A DNA stretch of 64,000 nt from an uncultured Anaerofilum sp. (GCA_944385935.1 CALWZC010000001.1:1-64000), one strand, 5' to 3'; counted from the first letter of the stretch, positions 51,511 to 60,876 are shown. Numbers and translations are program-made. Notes: generated from the sequence alone by a model not told the origin.

Positions 51511-53208
51511 TTACTCTACACTGATGATATAGTAGTAAACAGGTTGGCCGCCATTTAGATGGCTGACCTCAATTCCAGAGGGAATTTTGCTGCGGATAAT
51601 TTCGGTGGTGCGCTCGGCATCCTCGTTATCTACCTCACAGCCAGAAATTACAGTGACAAAGCTGGTATCTTTTTTGCACATACTGCGAACTAGACGGTAA
51701 GTGGTCTTAGTAATATCTGTGCCGGTGGATACCAGTTTTCCGTTTTCCAATGCGAGAATTTCGCCTTGCTTGATTTTCTTGCCATCAAAATCACTGTTGC
51801 GGGCGGCAAAGGTAATCAGGCCGGTGCTTACACGCTCGGCAGCCTGCATCATATTGATGGTGTTGGCATCCACAGCAGAATCAGGGTCAAAATTCAACAT
51901 GGCAGTAATACCCTGTGGAATCGTGCGGGTGGGCAGTACAACAATGCGGCGGTCGGCAATTTTTTGTGCCATTTCTGCTGCCATAATAATGTTTTTGTTG
52001 TTGGGCAGAACAAAAACAGTCTGGGCAGGAACACTGTGTACAGCACTGACAATGTCCTCGGTAGAGGGGTTCATAGTCTGTCCTCCAGAAACCACTGCAT
52101 CGGCTCCCAAGTCGGTGAAAATATCTTTTAGACCTTCGCCGGCAGCAATGGCAACAAAGCCATAGGGACGCTGTGGGTCTACAGCAGCATAGACAAACTC
52201 GCTTTTTTGCTGTTGTTGTGCAGCTTCAGCTTTTGCCTGCTTCTTCAAACCTTCGCCCTGTTTTTGCCGTGCGAGGAATTGCTCGTGCATATTTTCAATT
52301 TTAAAGTTGGTGAGATAGCCATATTTAATGGCTTCAGAAAGGATTTTGCCGGGGTCGGCTGTGTGCACATGGAGATTGATAACATCATCATCTTCAATGC
52401 ATACAACAGAATCGCCGTTGCTCTCTGCAAAGGCACGAAGCTTTTCTACACTTACTTCACCAGTTTTGTTTACAAGGAACTGGGTACAATAACCGTTTGT
52501 AATGTCTTCAACCTTCATAAGGTCATCGGTGAAAACACCTTTACCAGCAGCATCGCTGGACAATTTTGCTTTGTTGGCAGGCACTTCCTGATTTTCTACC
52601 ATAGGTTTACCAGCAAACACCTGACCCATACCAGTAAAGATAACAACTAAGCCCTGTCCACCAGCATCTACTACACCGGCCTTTTTCAGTACAGGCAGTT
52701 GATTTGGGGTGTCCTCCAAGGCTTTTTGTGCAGCCTCCAACACAATGCCCCACAGCTCAACAACATCTTCTGTATCGCTTTGGGCAGCAGCCTCGGCGGC
52801 AAGACGTGCTACAGTCAAAATGGTACCTTCAGTAGGCTTCATAACAGCCTTATAGGCAGCATCAACACCTTGTTTCAAAGCGGCTGTAATATCTGCGGCG
52901 CAAGCAGTTTGTTTTCCTGCCAGTGCTTTGGAAAAACCACGGAACAACAGGCTAGTGATAACGCCGGAATTTCCTCTTGCACCTCGCAGCATGGCAGAGG
53001 CAGCACAGGAAGCCGCCTCTTCAACAGTGCAGTCATCCTCTAACAATGCCAATTCCTTTCCAGCTGCGCCTACAGTCATACTCATGTTAGTGCCGGTGTC
53101 ACCATCGGGAACAGGGAATACATTCAGCTCGTCCACTTGAGCCCGCTGGTTTGCAATATTGTTGGAGCCAGAAATCATGGCATCTCGTAAAATTTTACCT
53201 GTAATCAT
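51511..53208 (-). CDS. fakA: Fatty acid kinase-like DAK2 domain protein
   Basis: FakA/YloV-type protein of 565 aa, whose homologues phosphorylate FakB-bound fatty acids for phospholipid synthesis. The N-terminal DhaL-type kinase domain (1-200) has NVFPVPDGDTGTNMSMT and the GARGNSGVITS nucleotide loop; the C-terminal half (from about 320, with VSGGQTMNPSTEDI) is the DegV-like EDD part. ATG 53208 follows GAGGTG by 8 bases. asp23 lies upstream, the usual Firmicutes pairing. No fakB is in the window. Confidence 0.9.
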   Translation of the reverse strand: MITGKILRDAMISGSNNIANQRAQVDELNVFPVPDGDTGTNMSMTVGAAGKELALLEDDCTVEEAASCAASAMLRGARGNSGVITSLLFRGFSKALAGKQTACAADITAALKQGVDAAYKAVMKPTEGTILTVARLAAEAAAQSDTEDVVELWGIVLEAAQKALEDTPNQLPVLKKAGVVDAGGQGLVVIFTGMGQVFAGKPMVENQEVPANKAKLSSDAAGKGVFTDDLMKVEDITNGYCTQFLVNKTGEVSVEKLRAFAESNGDSVVCIEDDDVINLHVHTADPGKILSEAIKYGYLTNFKIENMHEQFLARQKQGEGLKKQAKAEAAQQQQKSEFVYAAVDPQRPYGFVAIAAGEGLKDIFTDLGADAVVSGGQTMNPSTEDIVSAVHSVPAQTVFVLPNNKNIIMAAEMAQKIADRRIVVLPTRTIPQGITAMLNFDPDSAVDANTINMMQAAERVSTGLITFAARNSDFDGKKIKQGEILALENGKLVSTGTDITKTTYRLVRSMCKKDTSFVTVISGCEVDNEDAERTTEIIRSKIPSGIEVSHLNGGQPVYYYIISVE

Positions 53209-53274
53209 CAATTTTTCACCTCAAAAGAAAATACATGTTTGGGGCACCGAAACAACAGGTGCATAAAGAAAAAA

Positions 53275-53628
53275 TTAGTCGGTGAGAATGTCATCCACTG
53301 CAACATCAATGCGTGCCACCGAAAGCCCAGTGAAGCTTTCTACAATATAGCGAACTTTGTGGGTAATGCTGCTAACAATGGCGGAAATATTTAGACCATA
53401 GGCAACTTTGATATGCAATTCAATGACCAATTTTCCAGCTTCGCTAGTGACACGAACACCTTTCTCAGAGAATTTGCTGCCCAGCACAAGACTTTTCAGG
53501 TTGTCTGCTGTGCCAGAAGGTGCCATAGCTGCCACACCGTAACAGCTTTGGGCAGCGGCGTTTACAAGTCCGGCAAAATAATCGTTGGTCATACTGATGG
53601 TGCCAAGAGTATTGTGAAACTTAATCAA
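53275..53628 (-). CDS. Asp23/Gls24 family envelope stress protein
   Basis: A 117-aa protein of the Asp23 family (YloU-like), membrane-associated through partners in other Firmicutes and tied to envelope stress. Features are GTISMTNDYFAGLVNAAAQSCYGV, KGVRVTSEAGKLVIELHIKVAYG and a C-terminal VDDI. The start is TTG 53628, with AAGGAG upstream. It precedes fakA by 66 bp, the conserved yloU-yloV order. Confidence 0.9.
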   Translation of the reverse strand: MIKFHNTLGTISMTNDYFAGLVNAAAQSCYGVAAMAPSGTADNLKSLVLGSKFSEKGVRVTSEAGKLVIELHIKVAYGLNISAIVSSITHKVRYIVESFTGLSVARIDVAVDDILTD

Positions 53629-53677
53629 ACCAATTCACTCCTTACTGAAAAAGATAGTTGCCGGCAACCGCCGGAAA

Positions 53678-55216
53678 TTATGCCTGCGGGGCAGAATCCA
53701 ACAGGCTGGACTGCATGGAATAGAATATGTTGGAACAGCTGGGAATCATGCCGGTTACTTGTTTGTTTACCACCAAAGTGCCAGTACGCCAGCACAAAGG
53801 AATCCAAGGCAACTGCTGTGCAAACATAGACTCAAAGGCTTCCGCAGTAGAAGAATCTGCTAAAAAGTTGTTGTAAGCGGTAGCCAGTTCAGGGGATTGC
53901 ACAATTCCATAGCGAACAGCTCCATTTTCTAAAAAGGGGCTGATGTCCATATTATTATACAACTTTACCTCTCCAATGTACAGGTCAAAATCCCCATTTG
54001 CAATTTTATCGGTATATCCTGCGGCAAAATCATCGGTTTCTTCTAAAACCACCAAAAAACCTGCTTCGGAAAGCTGCTCTTTGATAAGTGTGGCTGCACT
54101 GCGTTTTAGAGCACTGTCGGAGTACACCAAAAGCCGCAGTTCGGGGCGGTAGCCATTGGCATGCCGATAATATCCATCGGATGCTGAGCGTGTATATCCT
54201 AGTTGTTCCATTTGTTGCTCACAGGCAGCAATATTGGAAACAGTGGAGAGGGTTTGCACACCCGTTACACAAGGATATAGGGGGTGGAATGCACCTCTGG
54301 CAGGTAAGGCCCCGCCATAATAGGCGCGGTCACACAATACTTGCCTATCCAAAGCGGCACTAATAGCAGAACGAACCTCGGGTTGTGCCAAAAAACCAGA
54401 ACGGCTGCTGTTTACCCCTAAAAATACCAGATGGTTCATATTGTATGAAGTGGAACGACTGGTGTAGGCAGAGGTGGTAATAGATTCTTTGGTGGTAGCA
54501 TATAAGTCAATGCTACCCACAGAAAGGCCGCTGACCAGTGCATCAAAATTGGATATGTCCACCAATTCAATGGTTTTGGGAGCATGCTCCTCAGCAAATG
54601 CACTATAAGGATTGGGTGTAAGGGTATTGTCGGATTGGTAGGTATATCGCCCACTGGCGGTGGGCTGTGCAGCAGCAATGTCAGCTTCTTTTAGGATAGG
54701 AATATCACAAAGATAGGCAAATAGACTATCTGGGCGGGAAAGGGTTACAACTACCTGTTCCCCCGCAGGCTGCACATCTGTCACATGGGCAAAAGCTGCC
54801 CCATAGGTGGCACTGGTTCGGGCTGCATTTAGACTTGCTACCACATCTTGAGCAGTGATGGCAACCCCATCTGCAAAGGAAAGTCCCTGTCGAAGCTGTA
54901 TAGTCACAGAAAGTCCAGAAGATGTAATAGAGGATGCCACACGGTAGTCAATGTCCATTTCTGGCGTTATTTCTATGAGTTTTTCACTAACAAGCCCGCT
55001 GATTTGTAAAACAAGGCTGTCGTTGACTAAATAAGGGTTGAATCCATTTGCCTTGGAATAACCTACCTTTAGTACACTGGGGTCTGGCGTGGGGGTAGGA
55101 GTGGGCTGAACCTGTGAGGAAACAGCCACAGAAGAACTGCTGGAAGATGGTGCACAACCAACCATACCTATGGCCACCAACAGAACCAGCAGGATAGAGA
55201 GCACAATACGAGCCAT
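53678..55216 (-). CDS. Oligopeptide-type ABC substrate-binding lipoprotein
   Basis: A 512-aa family 5 solute-binding protein, lipid-anchored outside the membrane. Residues 1-21 end with MVGCAPSSS, a good lipobox, followed by a Ser/Pro/Thr-rich tether. The fold is recognised from LKVGYSKANGFNPYLVND, LRQGLSFADGVAITAQDVVASL and LLVYSDSALKRSAATLIKEQL. No permease or ATPase genes are nearby, so it may dock to an importer elsewhere or act as a sensor. It lies in the ymdB-this gene-asp23-fakA series with short gaps (49 and 19 bp). Confidence 0.88.
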   Translation of the reverse strand: MARIVLSILLVLLVAIGMVGCAPSSSSSSVAVSSQVQPTPTPTPDPSVLKVGYSKANGFNPYLVNDSLVLQISGLVSEKLIEITPEMDIDYRVASSITSSGLSVTIQLRQGLSFADGVAITAQDVVASLNAARTSATYGAAFAHVTDVQPAGEQVVVTLSRPDSLFAYLCDIPILKEADIAAAQPTASGRYTYQSDNTLTPNPYSAFAEEHAPKTIELVDISNFDALVSGLSVGSIDLYATTKESITTSAYTSRSTSYNMNHLVFLGVNSSRSGFLAQPEVRSAISAALDRQVLCDRAYYGGALPARGAFHPLYPCVTGVQTLSTVSNIAACEQQMEQLGYTRSASDGYYRHANGYRPELRLLVYSDSALKRSAATLIKEQLSEAGFLVVLEETDDFAAGYTDKIANGDFDLYIGEVKLYNNMDISPFLENGAVRYGIVQSPELATAYNNFLADSSTAEAFESMFAQQLPWIPLCWRTGTLVVNKQVTGMIPSCSNIFYSMQSSLLDSAPQA

Positions 55217-55235
55217 ACAAACCTTCCTTTTACTG

Positions 55236-55997
55236 TTAGGCTAAAATCTGTTCTACAGATATGCAACGGCCTGTGGAGTCATCCAAGGTAAACAAAACAC
55301 CATTCAGGCAACATTCTCCTTGTGCTACCGAAAAACGAACAGGTGTATGGCATTTTTGCTTTTGGATTGCTTGTTCAGGCTCTACGCCAATAACACTATT
55401 TATAGGGCCACACATGCCAACATCTGTGATGTACCCGCAACCACCGGGCAAAATGCAGCCATCTGCTGTGGGAACATGGGTGTGTGTGCCAAACACTGCA
55501 CTTGCTCGCTGGGCTACATAATAGCCAAAGGCCTTTTTTTCAGCAGTGGACTCTGCATGAAAATCCACAATGGTAAAGCGGCAACTGGGGTCATACAAGC
55601 GGTCAAAGCAGATAAAAGGATTGTCCAGAGGTTCCATAAAGGCAACGCCAGAAAGATTGATAACTTGTAGCTGTGCTCTCCCTAAATCTAGCTGACAGCG
55701 ACCTGCTTGTGAAGGTAAAAAGGGAAAGTTGGCAGGGCAGAGCAGGTATTCTTGTTCTTCAAAGGTTTCCTGTTTGGTGCGCTGAAAACAATGGTTTCCT
55801 GTGGTGATAACATCCGCCCCATGGGAAAAAATTGCTTCTGCACCATTTCGACTAATTCCCCTGCCACAGGCATCGGAATTTTCTCCATTAACAATGCAGA
55901 CATCTACACCCAAACTCTTTTTAAGAGAAGGGAGAGTATTGCAAAGATATTCCAGTCCGTTTTGGCCTACTACATCACCAATGCAAAAAATATTCAT
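55236..55997 (-). CDS. YmdB-type metallophosphoesterase
   Basis: 253-aa calcineurin-like phosphoesterase of the YmdB family; the B. subtilis homologue hydrolyses 2',3'-cyclic nucleotides and affects biofilm and motility choices. Metal-site motifs: FCIGDVVGQNG, VNGENSDACGRGI, TTGNHCFQR, VDFHAEST and GTHTHVPTADG. ATG 55997 gives the family start, with CAGGAG upstream. In many Firmicutes ymdB follows rny; no rny is in the window. Confidence 0.92.
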   Translation of the reverse strand: MNIFCIGDVVGQNGLEYLCNTLPSLKKSLGVDVCIVNGENSDACGRGISRNGAEAIFSHGADVITTGNHCFQRTKQETFEEQEYLLCPANFPFLPSQAGRCQLDLGRAQLQVINLSGVAFMEPLDNPFICFDRLYDPSCRFTIVDFHAESTAEKKAFGYYVAQRASAVFGTHTHVPTADGCILPGGCGYITDVGMCGPINSVIGVEPEQAIQKQKCHTPVRFSVAQGECCLNGVLFTLDDSTGRCISVEQILA

Positions 55998-56164
55998 ATC
56001 ATTTATTCTCCTGATTGAAAGGTTTACCAACAATGTTTTAGATAAAAATTCAACTTGTTGAGTAAAAAGTATAGCATATTTTTATGAAAAAATAAATTGT
56101 GCATAAAAATAGGAACCATTTTCCAAACGCATACATAGAATGGCACAGAAGGAGGGATGAATAT

Positions 56165-56944
56165 ATGGCATCCATAGCATTACCGGTATATCCGGGAGTT
56201 GCCCTGAGAAGGGGCGCAGTAGGTGTAGACACCGCATTGATTCAAACAGAGCTAACCGCATTTGGATTTGTGGTGACAGTAGACGGAATTTATGGAAACG
56301 GAACTACCAAAGCAGTGGTAGCATATCAGGCTACCCGAGGTTTGGAAGCAGATGGAGTTGTGGGAAAAATCACATGGGATAAAATGATTGGGGAATATGC
56401 CGCAAAATTTCCATCCAATCCAGTACCCTATCCGGGAATTGTGATGAATCCCGGTGCTTTGGGAAGCTGTGTAAAATGGTTCCAGACCAATCAAAATGGT
56501 TTGAGAACACTGTATCCTGCCCAACCCCAGTTGGCAGGAGATGGCGTGTATGGCAGCGGAACCACCCAAGCAGCCCGCTTGTTCCAGCGTCAGTTTGGAC
56601 TGGGCATTGATGGTCAGGTGGGAAAAAACACATGGACCACATTTAGCAGTGTTTTGATGGCACAAGCCCAAGGAAGCCCCGCAAAGGTAAAACCTGTATA
56701 TCCGGGAAGTCCCTTGCAGCAGGGTTCCAGTGGCGACTCTGTACGCTGCGTACAAAGCTATCTGGCAGTGGTAAAACAAAAAAATGGCTTGAACTATCCC
56801 ACACCTTCCATTGATGGTATTTTTGGTTCTGTAACCAAGAGTGCTGTCATTGGATTCCAAGCTGCATACAATTTAAAAATTGATGGAATTGTGGGCAGCG
56901 GCACATGGCAAAAGCTGGTGCAGGAGTTTAACATGACCCTGTAG
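56165..56944 (+). CDS. Protein of three peptidoglycan-binding domains
   Basis: 259 aa made of three tandem PG_binding_1-type repeats (about 5-85, 92-175, 178-258), each with an YPG opening, a DGIYG/DGVYG/DGIFG loop and a closing GTW/NTW/TWD-type helix. No catalytic domain and no signal peptide are visible, so how it reaches the wall, or whether it acts inside (for example in the mother cell during sporulation), is unclear. GAAGGAGGG precedes ATG 56165. It ends with TAG, showing amber is a normal stop here. Confidence 0.85.
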   Translation: MASIALPVYPGVALRRGAVGVDTALIQTELTAFGFVVTVDGIYGNGTTKAVVAYQATRGLEADGVVGKITWDKMIGEYAAKFPSNPVPYPGIVMNPGALGSCVKWFQTNQNGLRTLYPAQPQLAGDGVYGSGTTQAARLFQRQFGLGIDGQVGKNTWTTFSSVLMAQAQGSPAKVKPVYPGSPLQQGSSGDSVRCVQSYLAVVKQKNGLNYPTPSIDGIFGSVTKSAVIGFQAAYNLKIDGIVGSGTWQKLVQEFNMTL

Positions 56945-56997
56945 ATAAGCACAAAAAAACTGTGGAGAAAAAGAAGCTGCAAGGCGGTTTCACGATT

Positions 56998-57029
56998 TTT
57001 GCCCGAAGTCTTGAAAGACTTCGGGCAAA
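56998..57029. repeat. Perfect hairpin without a T run
   Basis: TTTGCCCGAAGTC (56998-57010) pairs with GACTTCGGGCAAA (57017-57029) over 13 bp. No T tract follows on either strand, so it is either a weak terminator for the preceding gene or part of the MATE leader (56945-57107). Confidence 0.6.
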
Positions 57030-57107
57030 GCCTTACAATGGGGGCTACAGAGCAGGGAAGCTGTGAGGAGTTTCTCTGGATTATCTGCAAGTGAGGAGGA
57101 CAACCCC

Positions 57108-58460
57108 ATGGTAATGGAAAACGATTTAGGAAAAGACAATGTCTGGAAATTGGTGTGGCGAATTGCCATTCCCAGCATGTTGGGGCAATTTGTCAGCGTG
57201 TTTTACAGCATTGTAGACAGGATGTACGTTGGTAATATTCCCAATGTAGGAGATTTGGCACTAGCTGGTGTAGGGGTGTGCGGCCCAGTGGTCACTATGG
57301 TAGGCTCAGTAGCATTCCTTGTAGGGGTAGGCGGTTCCCCTTTAATGAGTATCAGCATGGGCGAAAACAATATGGAAAAGGCGCGGAAAATTCTTGCCAA
57401 CTGCTTTTTGATGATATGTGTATTTTCGGTATTGCTCATGGCAGTGGTGCTTCCTTTGCGGCGGCCAATGCTTATGTTATTTGGTGCCAGTGAGGCCACC
57501 TATCCCTATGCAGATGCCTACTTTACCACATACATGTTTGGAACCCTGTTTGCCTTGATAGCCAATGGCATGAATCAATTTGTCATCTGCCAAGGCTTTG
57601 CAAAGGTGGGTATGAAGTCGGTAATTTTGGGAGCAGTGTTAAACATTGTATTAGACCCTATTTTTATCTTTGGGTTAAAAATGGGCGTCACAGGCGGTGC
57701 TTTGGCAACTGTAATTTCTCAGATGGCAAGTGCAGCCTATGTATTGCGGTTTTTATTTAGCTATTTGGTTCCTGTTCGTATCACCTTTGGTGGGTATGAT
57801 TGGAAAATCGTTGGCAAAGTTCTTACTATGGGATTTACTCCCTTTGTGATTATTGCCATTGACAATGTGATGATTATTGCCATGAATGCGGTACTTCAAA
57901 AATATGGTGGTGCTGCAAATGGAGATATGTTGGTTACCTGTGCAACCATTGTGCAAAGTTTTATGCTGATTGTTACCATGCCTTTGGGAGGAATCAGCGG
58001 AGGAACCCAAACTATTTTGGGCTACAATTATGGCGCAAGGCAAACCCAAAGGGTAAAAGATGCCCAAAAGTATATTGTTATGTTGTGTGCTGGATATACT
58101 GCCATTATGTTTGTATTGGCAAGGCTGGTAGGCCCCTTGTTTGTTCGGTTGTTTACACAAGATGCCATGCTAGCAGAAAAAGCTGTGTGGGCCATTGGGG
58201 TATGTACATTGGCCATTATTCCTTTGGGTGTGCAATATGAATTAGTAGATGGATTCACTGCCATTGGAAAGGTGAATATTTCTCTTCCTTTATCCTTCTG
58301 GAGAAAATTGGTGTATTTTGTAGCATTGTTTATCTTGCCAGCTATTTGGGGAGCAGAGGCCATTTTTTACGCAGAACCTATTTCGGATGTTTTTACTACT
58401 ATGGCAGTGTATGGTCTGACTATGAATAAAATTTTGAAGAGAAGACAAGTGACACAGTAA
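57108..58460 (+). CDS. MATE family efflux transporter
   Basis: A 450-aa multidrug antiporter of the MATE superfamily, about twelve helices, different from the one at 6959. The N-terminal helix pair holds IPSMLGQFVSVFYSIVDRMYVGN and the second half opens GFTPFVIIAIDNVMIIAMNAVL. ATG 57108 follows GAGGAGG by 7 bases. A decayed AraC-type regulator gene starts 16 bp downstream, an arrangement common for regulator-controlled exporters. Substrate unknown. Confidence 0.9.
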   Translation: MVMENDLGKDNVWKLVWRIAIPSMLGQFVSVFYSIVDRMYVGNIPNVGDLALAGVGVCGPVVTMVGSVAFLVGVGGSPLMSISMGENNMEKARKILANCFLMICVFSVLLMAVVLPLRRPMLMLFGASEATYPYADAYFTTYMFGTLFALIANGMNQFVICQGFAKVGMKSVILGAVLNIVLDPIFIFGLKMGVTGGALATVISQMASAAYVLRFLFSYLVPVRITFGGYDWKIVGKVLTMGFTPFVIIAIDNVMIIAMNAVLQKYGGAANGDMLVTCATIVQSFMLIVTMPLGGISGGTQTILGYNYGARQTQRVKDAQKYIVMLCAGYTAIMFVLARLVGPLFVRLFTQDAMLAEKAVWAIGVCTLAIIPLGVQYELVDGFTAIGKVNISLPLSFWRKLVYFVALFILPAIWGAEAIFYAEPISDVFTTMAVYGLTMNKILKRRQVTQ

Positions 58461-58475
58461 AAAGGAGGGCAGACC

Positions 58476-59074
58476 ATGGAAGATTGGGAGGTTGGTGCGC
58501 AAGCAATGGAAGTGCGCCTACAACAGGAGCTATTTCGACAGCAAGAGCAAGGCCAGCCCCATTCCCCTTATGAACATGAGCTGCCTATTTTGGATTGTGT
58601 GCGCCGTGGAAGTTACAAAGTGTTGGAGGGAGAAGTTTGGGCAATTCCTCCAATGGGCAGAATAGGAACCATGTCCCTGGATGCTACACAACAACGGTTG
58701 TATGAATTTGTCACATGGGCAACTATGGTTACCCGTTTTGCTGTGGAGGGTGGTCTAGATGTAGAAACTGCCTACATCAATCAGTTACACTGTCTATGGT
58801 GGCGGAGTATTGTTCACTTAGTCCACAATATTTGTGCTCATTATTTGAAAAGGAAACAGGAAGCACCATAGTAGAATTTTTAAACAGCCAACGAGTGGCA
58901 CAGGCTTGTGTTTTGTTAAACTGTTCGGAAATGCAGGGGGTAGACATTGGCAATTATTTGGGGTTTGGAAGCCAAAGTTATTTTATTCAGGTGTTTAAAA
59001 AGCAAACGGGCTGTACTCCCCATCAATATCGCAGAAAGAATTTTTGCAAGCATTGGACAAGCAAACCACAATAA
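58476..59074 (+). pseudogene. AraC family regulator with internal deletion and frameshift
   Basis: Two open segments in different frames, 58476-58871 and the C-terminal one to 59074, carry the two ends of one regulator. The first starts with a good site (AAAAGGAGG) and encodes the N-terminal domain (HSPYEHELPILDCVRRGSY to TRFAVEGGLDVETAY); the second encodes an AraC HTH pair (YCSLSPQYLCSLFEKETG, then GFGSQSYFIQVFKKQTGCTPHQYRR). At the join near 58790 about 70 codons typical of the family are missing and the frame shifts by one. The fusion cannot give a working full-length protein. Confidence 0.72.
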
Positions 59075-59100
59075 GAATCATTGCAATAGTTTATCTTGTT

Positions 59101-59142
59101 GGCATGGAACGGGCTTTTTTTGGCATGGAACGGGCTTTTTTT
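59101..59142 (+). repeat. 21-bp tandem duplication
   Basis: Two exact adjacent copies (59101-59121 and 59122-59142) of a unit starting GGCATGGAACGGGC and ending in T7, in the short gap before the holin-like gene. Confidence 0.9.
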
Positions 59143-59177
59143 GCATACAGTAGCAAAAAAGCATGGAGGCGAGCAAC

Positions 59178-59468
59178 ATGCAGCAATGGACAGACTACAT
59201 TAAGCCAGAACTTCTTATTTTGGTGCCTGTATTATATATTGTGGGTGTTTTTCTCAAGGGCAGCAAAAAAGTGGATGACCGCAATATTCCCCTGTATTTG
59301 GGAGTGGTTGGTATTGTGTTGGCAGCAGTATTTGTGTCCACCACGGTGGATGGTACCTTGTCGGGATGGATTCAGGGCTTGTTTGCCTCGGTGACACAAG
59401 GGGTTTTGCTGGCAGGAATGGCAGTGTATAGCAACCAGATTATTAAACAATCATCTAAGGAACAATAA
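59178..59468 (+). CDS. Phage holin-like small membrane protein
   Basis: 96 aa with three hydrophobic helices (about 10-26, 38-55, 68-84), a short KPELLILVPVLYIVG opening and a polar end KQSSKEQ, matching the Phage_holin_5_2 type seen in Clostridia. ATG 59178 follows GGAGGCG. No endolysin, portal or integrase gene is near, so this is an orphan: a prophage remnant or a domesticated membrane protein that may help export a wall enzyme. Confidence 0.65.
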   Translation: MQQWTDYIKPELLILVPVLYIVGVFLKGSKKVDDRNIPLYLGVVGIVLAAVFVSTTVDGTLSGWIQGLFASVTQGVLLAGMAVYSNQIIKQSSKEQ

Positions 59469-59525
59469 ACCCTTGTAAACAAAAAATAAAATCTCTTAAA
59501 AAATCTCTGTCTAATGGCAAAAATG

Positions 59526-59534
59526 TGGTATAAT
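59526..59534 (+). promoter_or_regulatory. Extended -10 promoter of the AI-2E family gene
   Basis: TGG followed by TATAAT (59529-59534) within ATGTGGTATAATA; the -35 region is weak. Confidence 0.6.
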
Positions 59535-59625
59535 ACAAACCAAACTGGTTATACCATTTTTGCAGATAGGAAGTATATGCCTTGTATGCCAAGGCAGCTT
59601 TCTTGTTAGGGAGAGGAAAAGAGGA

Positions 59626-60822
59626 ATGAAAAAACATCAGCAATGGCTCTTGAGCAGCCGAACATTATCCAACCTGTTTGTAGTGTGTGTGGGAATTGCC
59701 TTTTATCTGTTCTGGTCGAATTTTGACAGTGTATTTCGACAGTTAAGTGGATTGAGCAAAATTCTCAGCCCCTTTATCATTGGCTTTGCAGTGGCGTATT
59801 TGTTAAATATCCCTGTGCGCTATATGGAAGAAAAGGTTTTTGCAAAGTTTAAAGCAAAACGGGGTCTTTCCATTCTTACAGTATATGTAATTGCACTAGC
59901 CCTTTTGGGAATTTTGCTAGGAGCTGTTATACCACAAGTGGTGCAAAGTGTTGTAGACTTGGTAAATAACACAGAATCATATTTGAATAATCTAAATGCA
60001 GTTATGCTATGGGCAACAGATAGATTTGGACTAGACCAATCCGAGTTGGAACCTCTATTTTTGTCTTATAAAGATTTGCTAGGCAAAGCCACAGCCATGC
60101 TTAGCACAGCTTTACCTCAGGTGTTGAATTTTGGTATGGCAGTGGGCAATGGATTGGTTACAACCTTAACCGCCTTAATTGCCTCCATCTATATGTTGGG
60201 TAGCAAGCATTCTTTGATTTCTCAGCTAAAACGCCTGACATACGCATTTTTTCCTAAAAATCGGGCAGATGAACTATTGCGAGTGAGTCGCCATGCCAAT
60301 GAAATTTTTTCTGGGTTTATTGGCGGAAAAATTATTGATAGTGCCATCATTGGGGTACTGTGCTTTATTGGAATGAATATTTTGGGTATGCAATACGCCT
60401 TGCTTATTAGCATTGTGGTGGGCGTAACCAATGTGATTCCCTTTTTTGGCCCCTTCATTGGAGCTATCCCCAGTGTAATGATTTTGCTCATTGTAGACCC
60501 ATGGGATGCTGTCTACTTTGCCATTTTTGTATTGGCATTGCAGCAGTTTGATGGCAATATTCTTGGCCCCAAAATTTTGGGAGATAGCACAGGACTTTCT
60601 GCTATTTGGGTGTTGGTATCCATCATTGTGGGTGGTGGCTTGTTTGGCTTTACAGGAATGTTGTTGGGCGTGCCCACCTTTGCTGTATTGTATTCCCTCA
60701 CAAAAGAATGGGTTACCAAAAAGTTGGCAGAAAAAGGGCTGGACGAAAACGGCAATCTTATTCCGAAAAAGCAAGAAGAACCCAAACAAGAACAAACTTC
60801 TTCTCCACAACCTATCCAGTAA
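59626..60822 (+). CDS. AI-2E family transporter
   Basis: A 398-aa polytopic membrane protein (about eight helices) of the PerM/YtvI/TqsA family, associated with export of small molecules or with Na+/H+ transport. The hallmark FSGFIGGKIIDSAIIG and the GVTNVIPFFGPFIGAIPS block are present, followed by QQFDGNILGPKILGDS. The C-terminus is a Lys/Glu/Gln-rich cytoplasmic tail. The AGGGAGAGG region precedes ATG 59626. Monocistronic; true substrate cannot be told. Confidence 0.9.
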   Translation: MKKHQQWLLSSRTLSNLFVVCVGIAFYLFWSNFDSVFRQLSGLSKILSPFIIGFAVAYLLNIPVRYMEEKVFAKFKAKRGLSILTVYVIALALLGILLGAVIPQVVQSVVDLVNNTESYLNNLNAVMLWATDRFGLDQSELEPLFLSYKDLLGKATAMLSTALPQVLNFGMAVGNGLVTTLTALIASIYMLGSKHSLISQLKRLTYAFFPKNRADELLRVSRHANEIFSGFIGGKIIDSAIIGVLCFIGMNILGMQYALLISIVVGVTNVIPFFGPFIGAIPSVMILLIVDPWDAVYFAIFVLALQQFDGNILGPKILGDSTGLSAIWVLVSIIVGGGLFGFTGMLLGVPTFAVLYSLTKEWVTKKLAEKGLDENGNLIPKKQEEPKQEQTSSPQPIQ

Positions 60823-60827
60823 AAACG

Positions 60828-60861
60828 AAAAGCAGACCGGCGGTAAGTCGGTCTGCTTTTT
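60828..60861. terminator. Bidirectional terminator between the AI-2E gene and rmuC
   Basis: AAAAGCAGACCG (60828-60839) pairs with CGGTCTGCTTTT (60849-60860), A and T runs on both sides. Confidence 0.88.
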
Positions 60862-60876
60862 GTTTGGGAAAGATAT

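Noticed and set aside
59178-59468. Prophage remnant around the holin-like gene
   Set aside because: No integrase, structural, lysis or attachment-site sequence is seen in the neighbourhood; only a single small membrane gene supports it.
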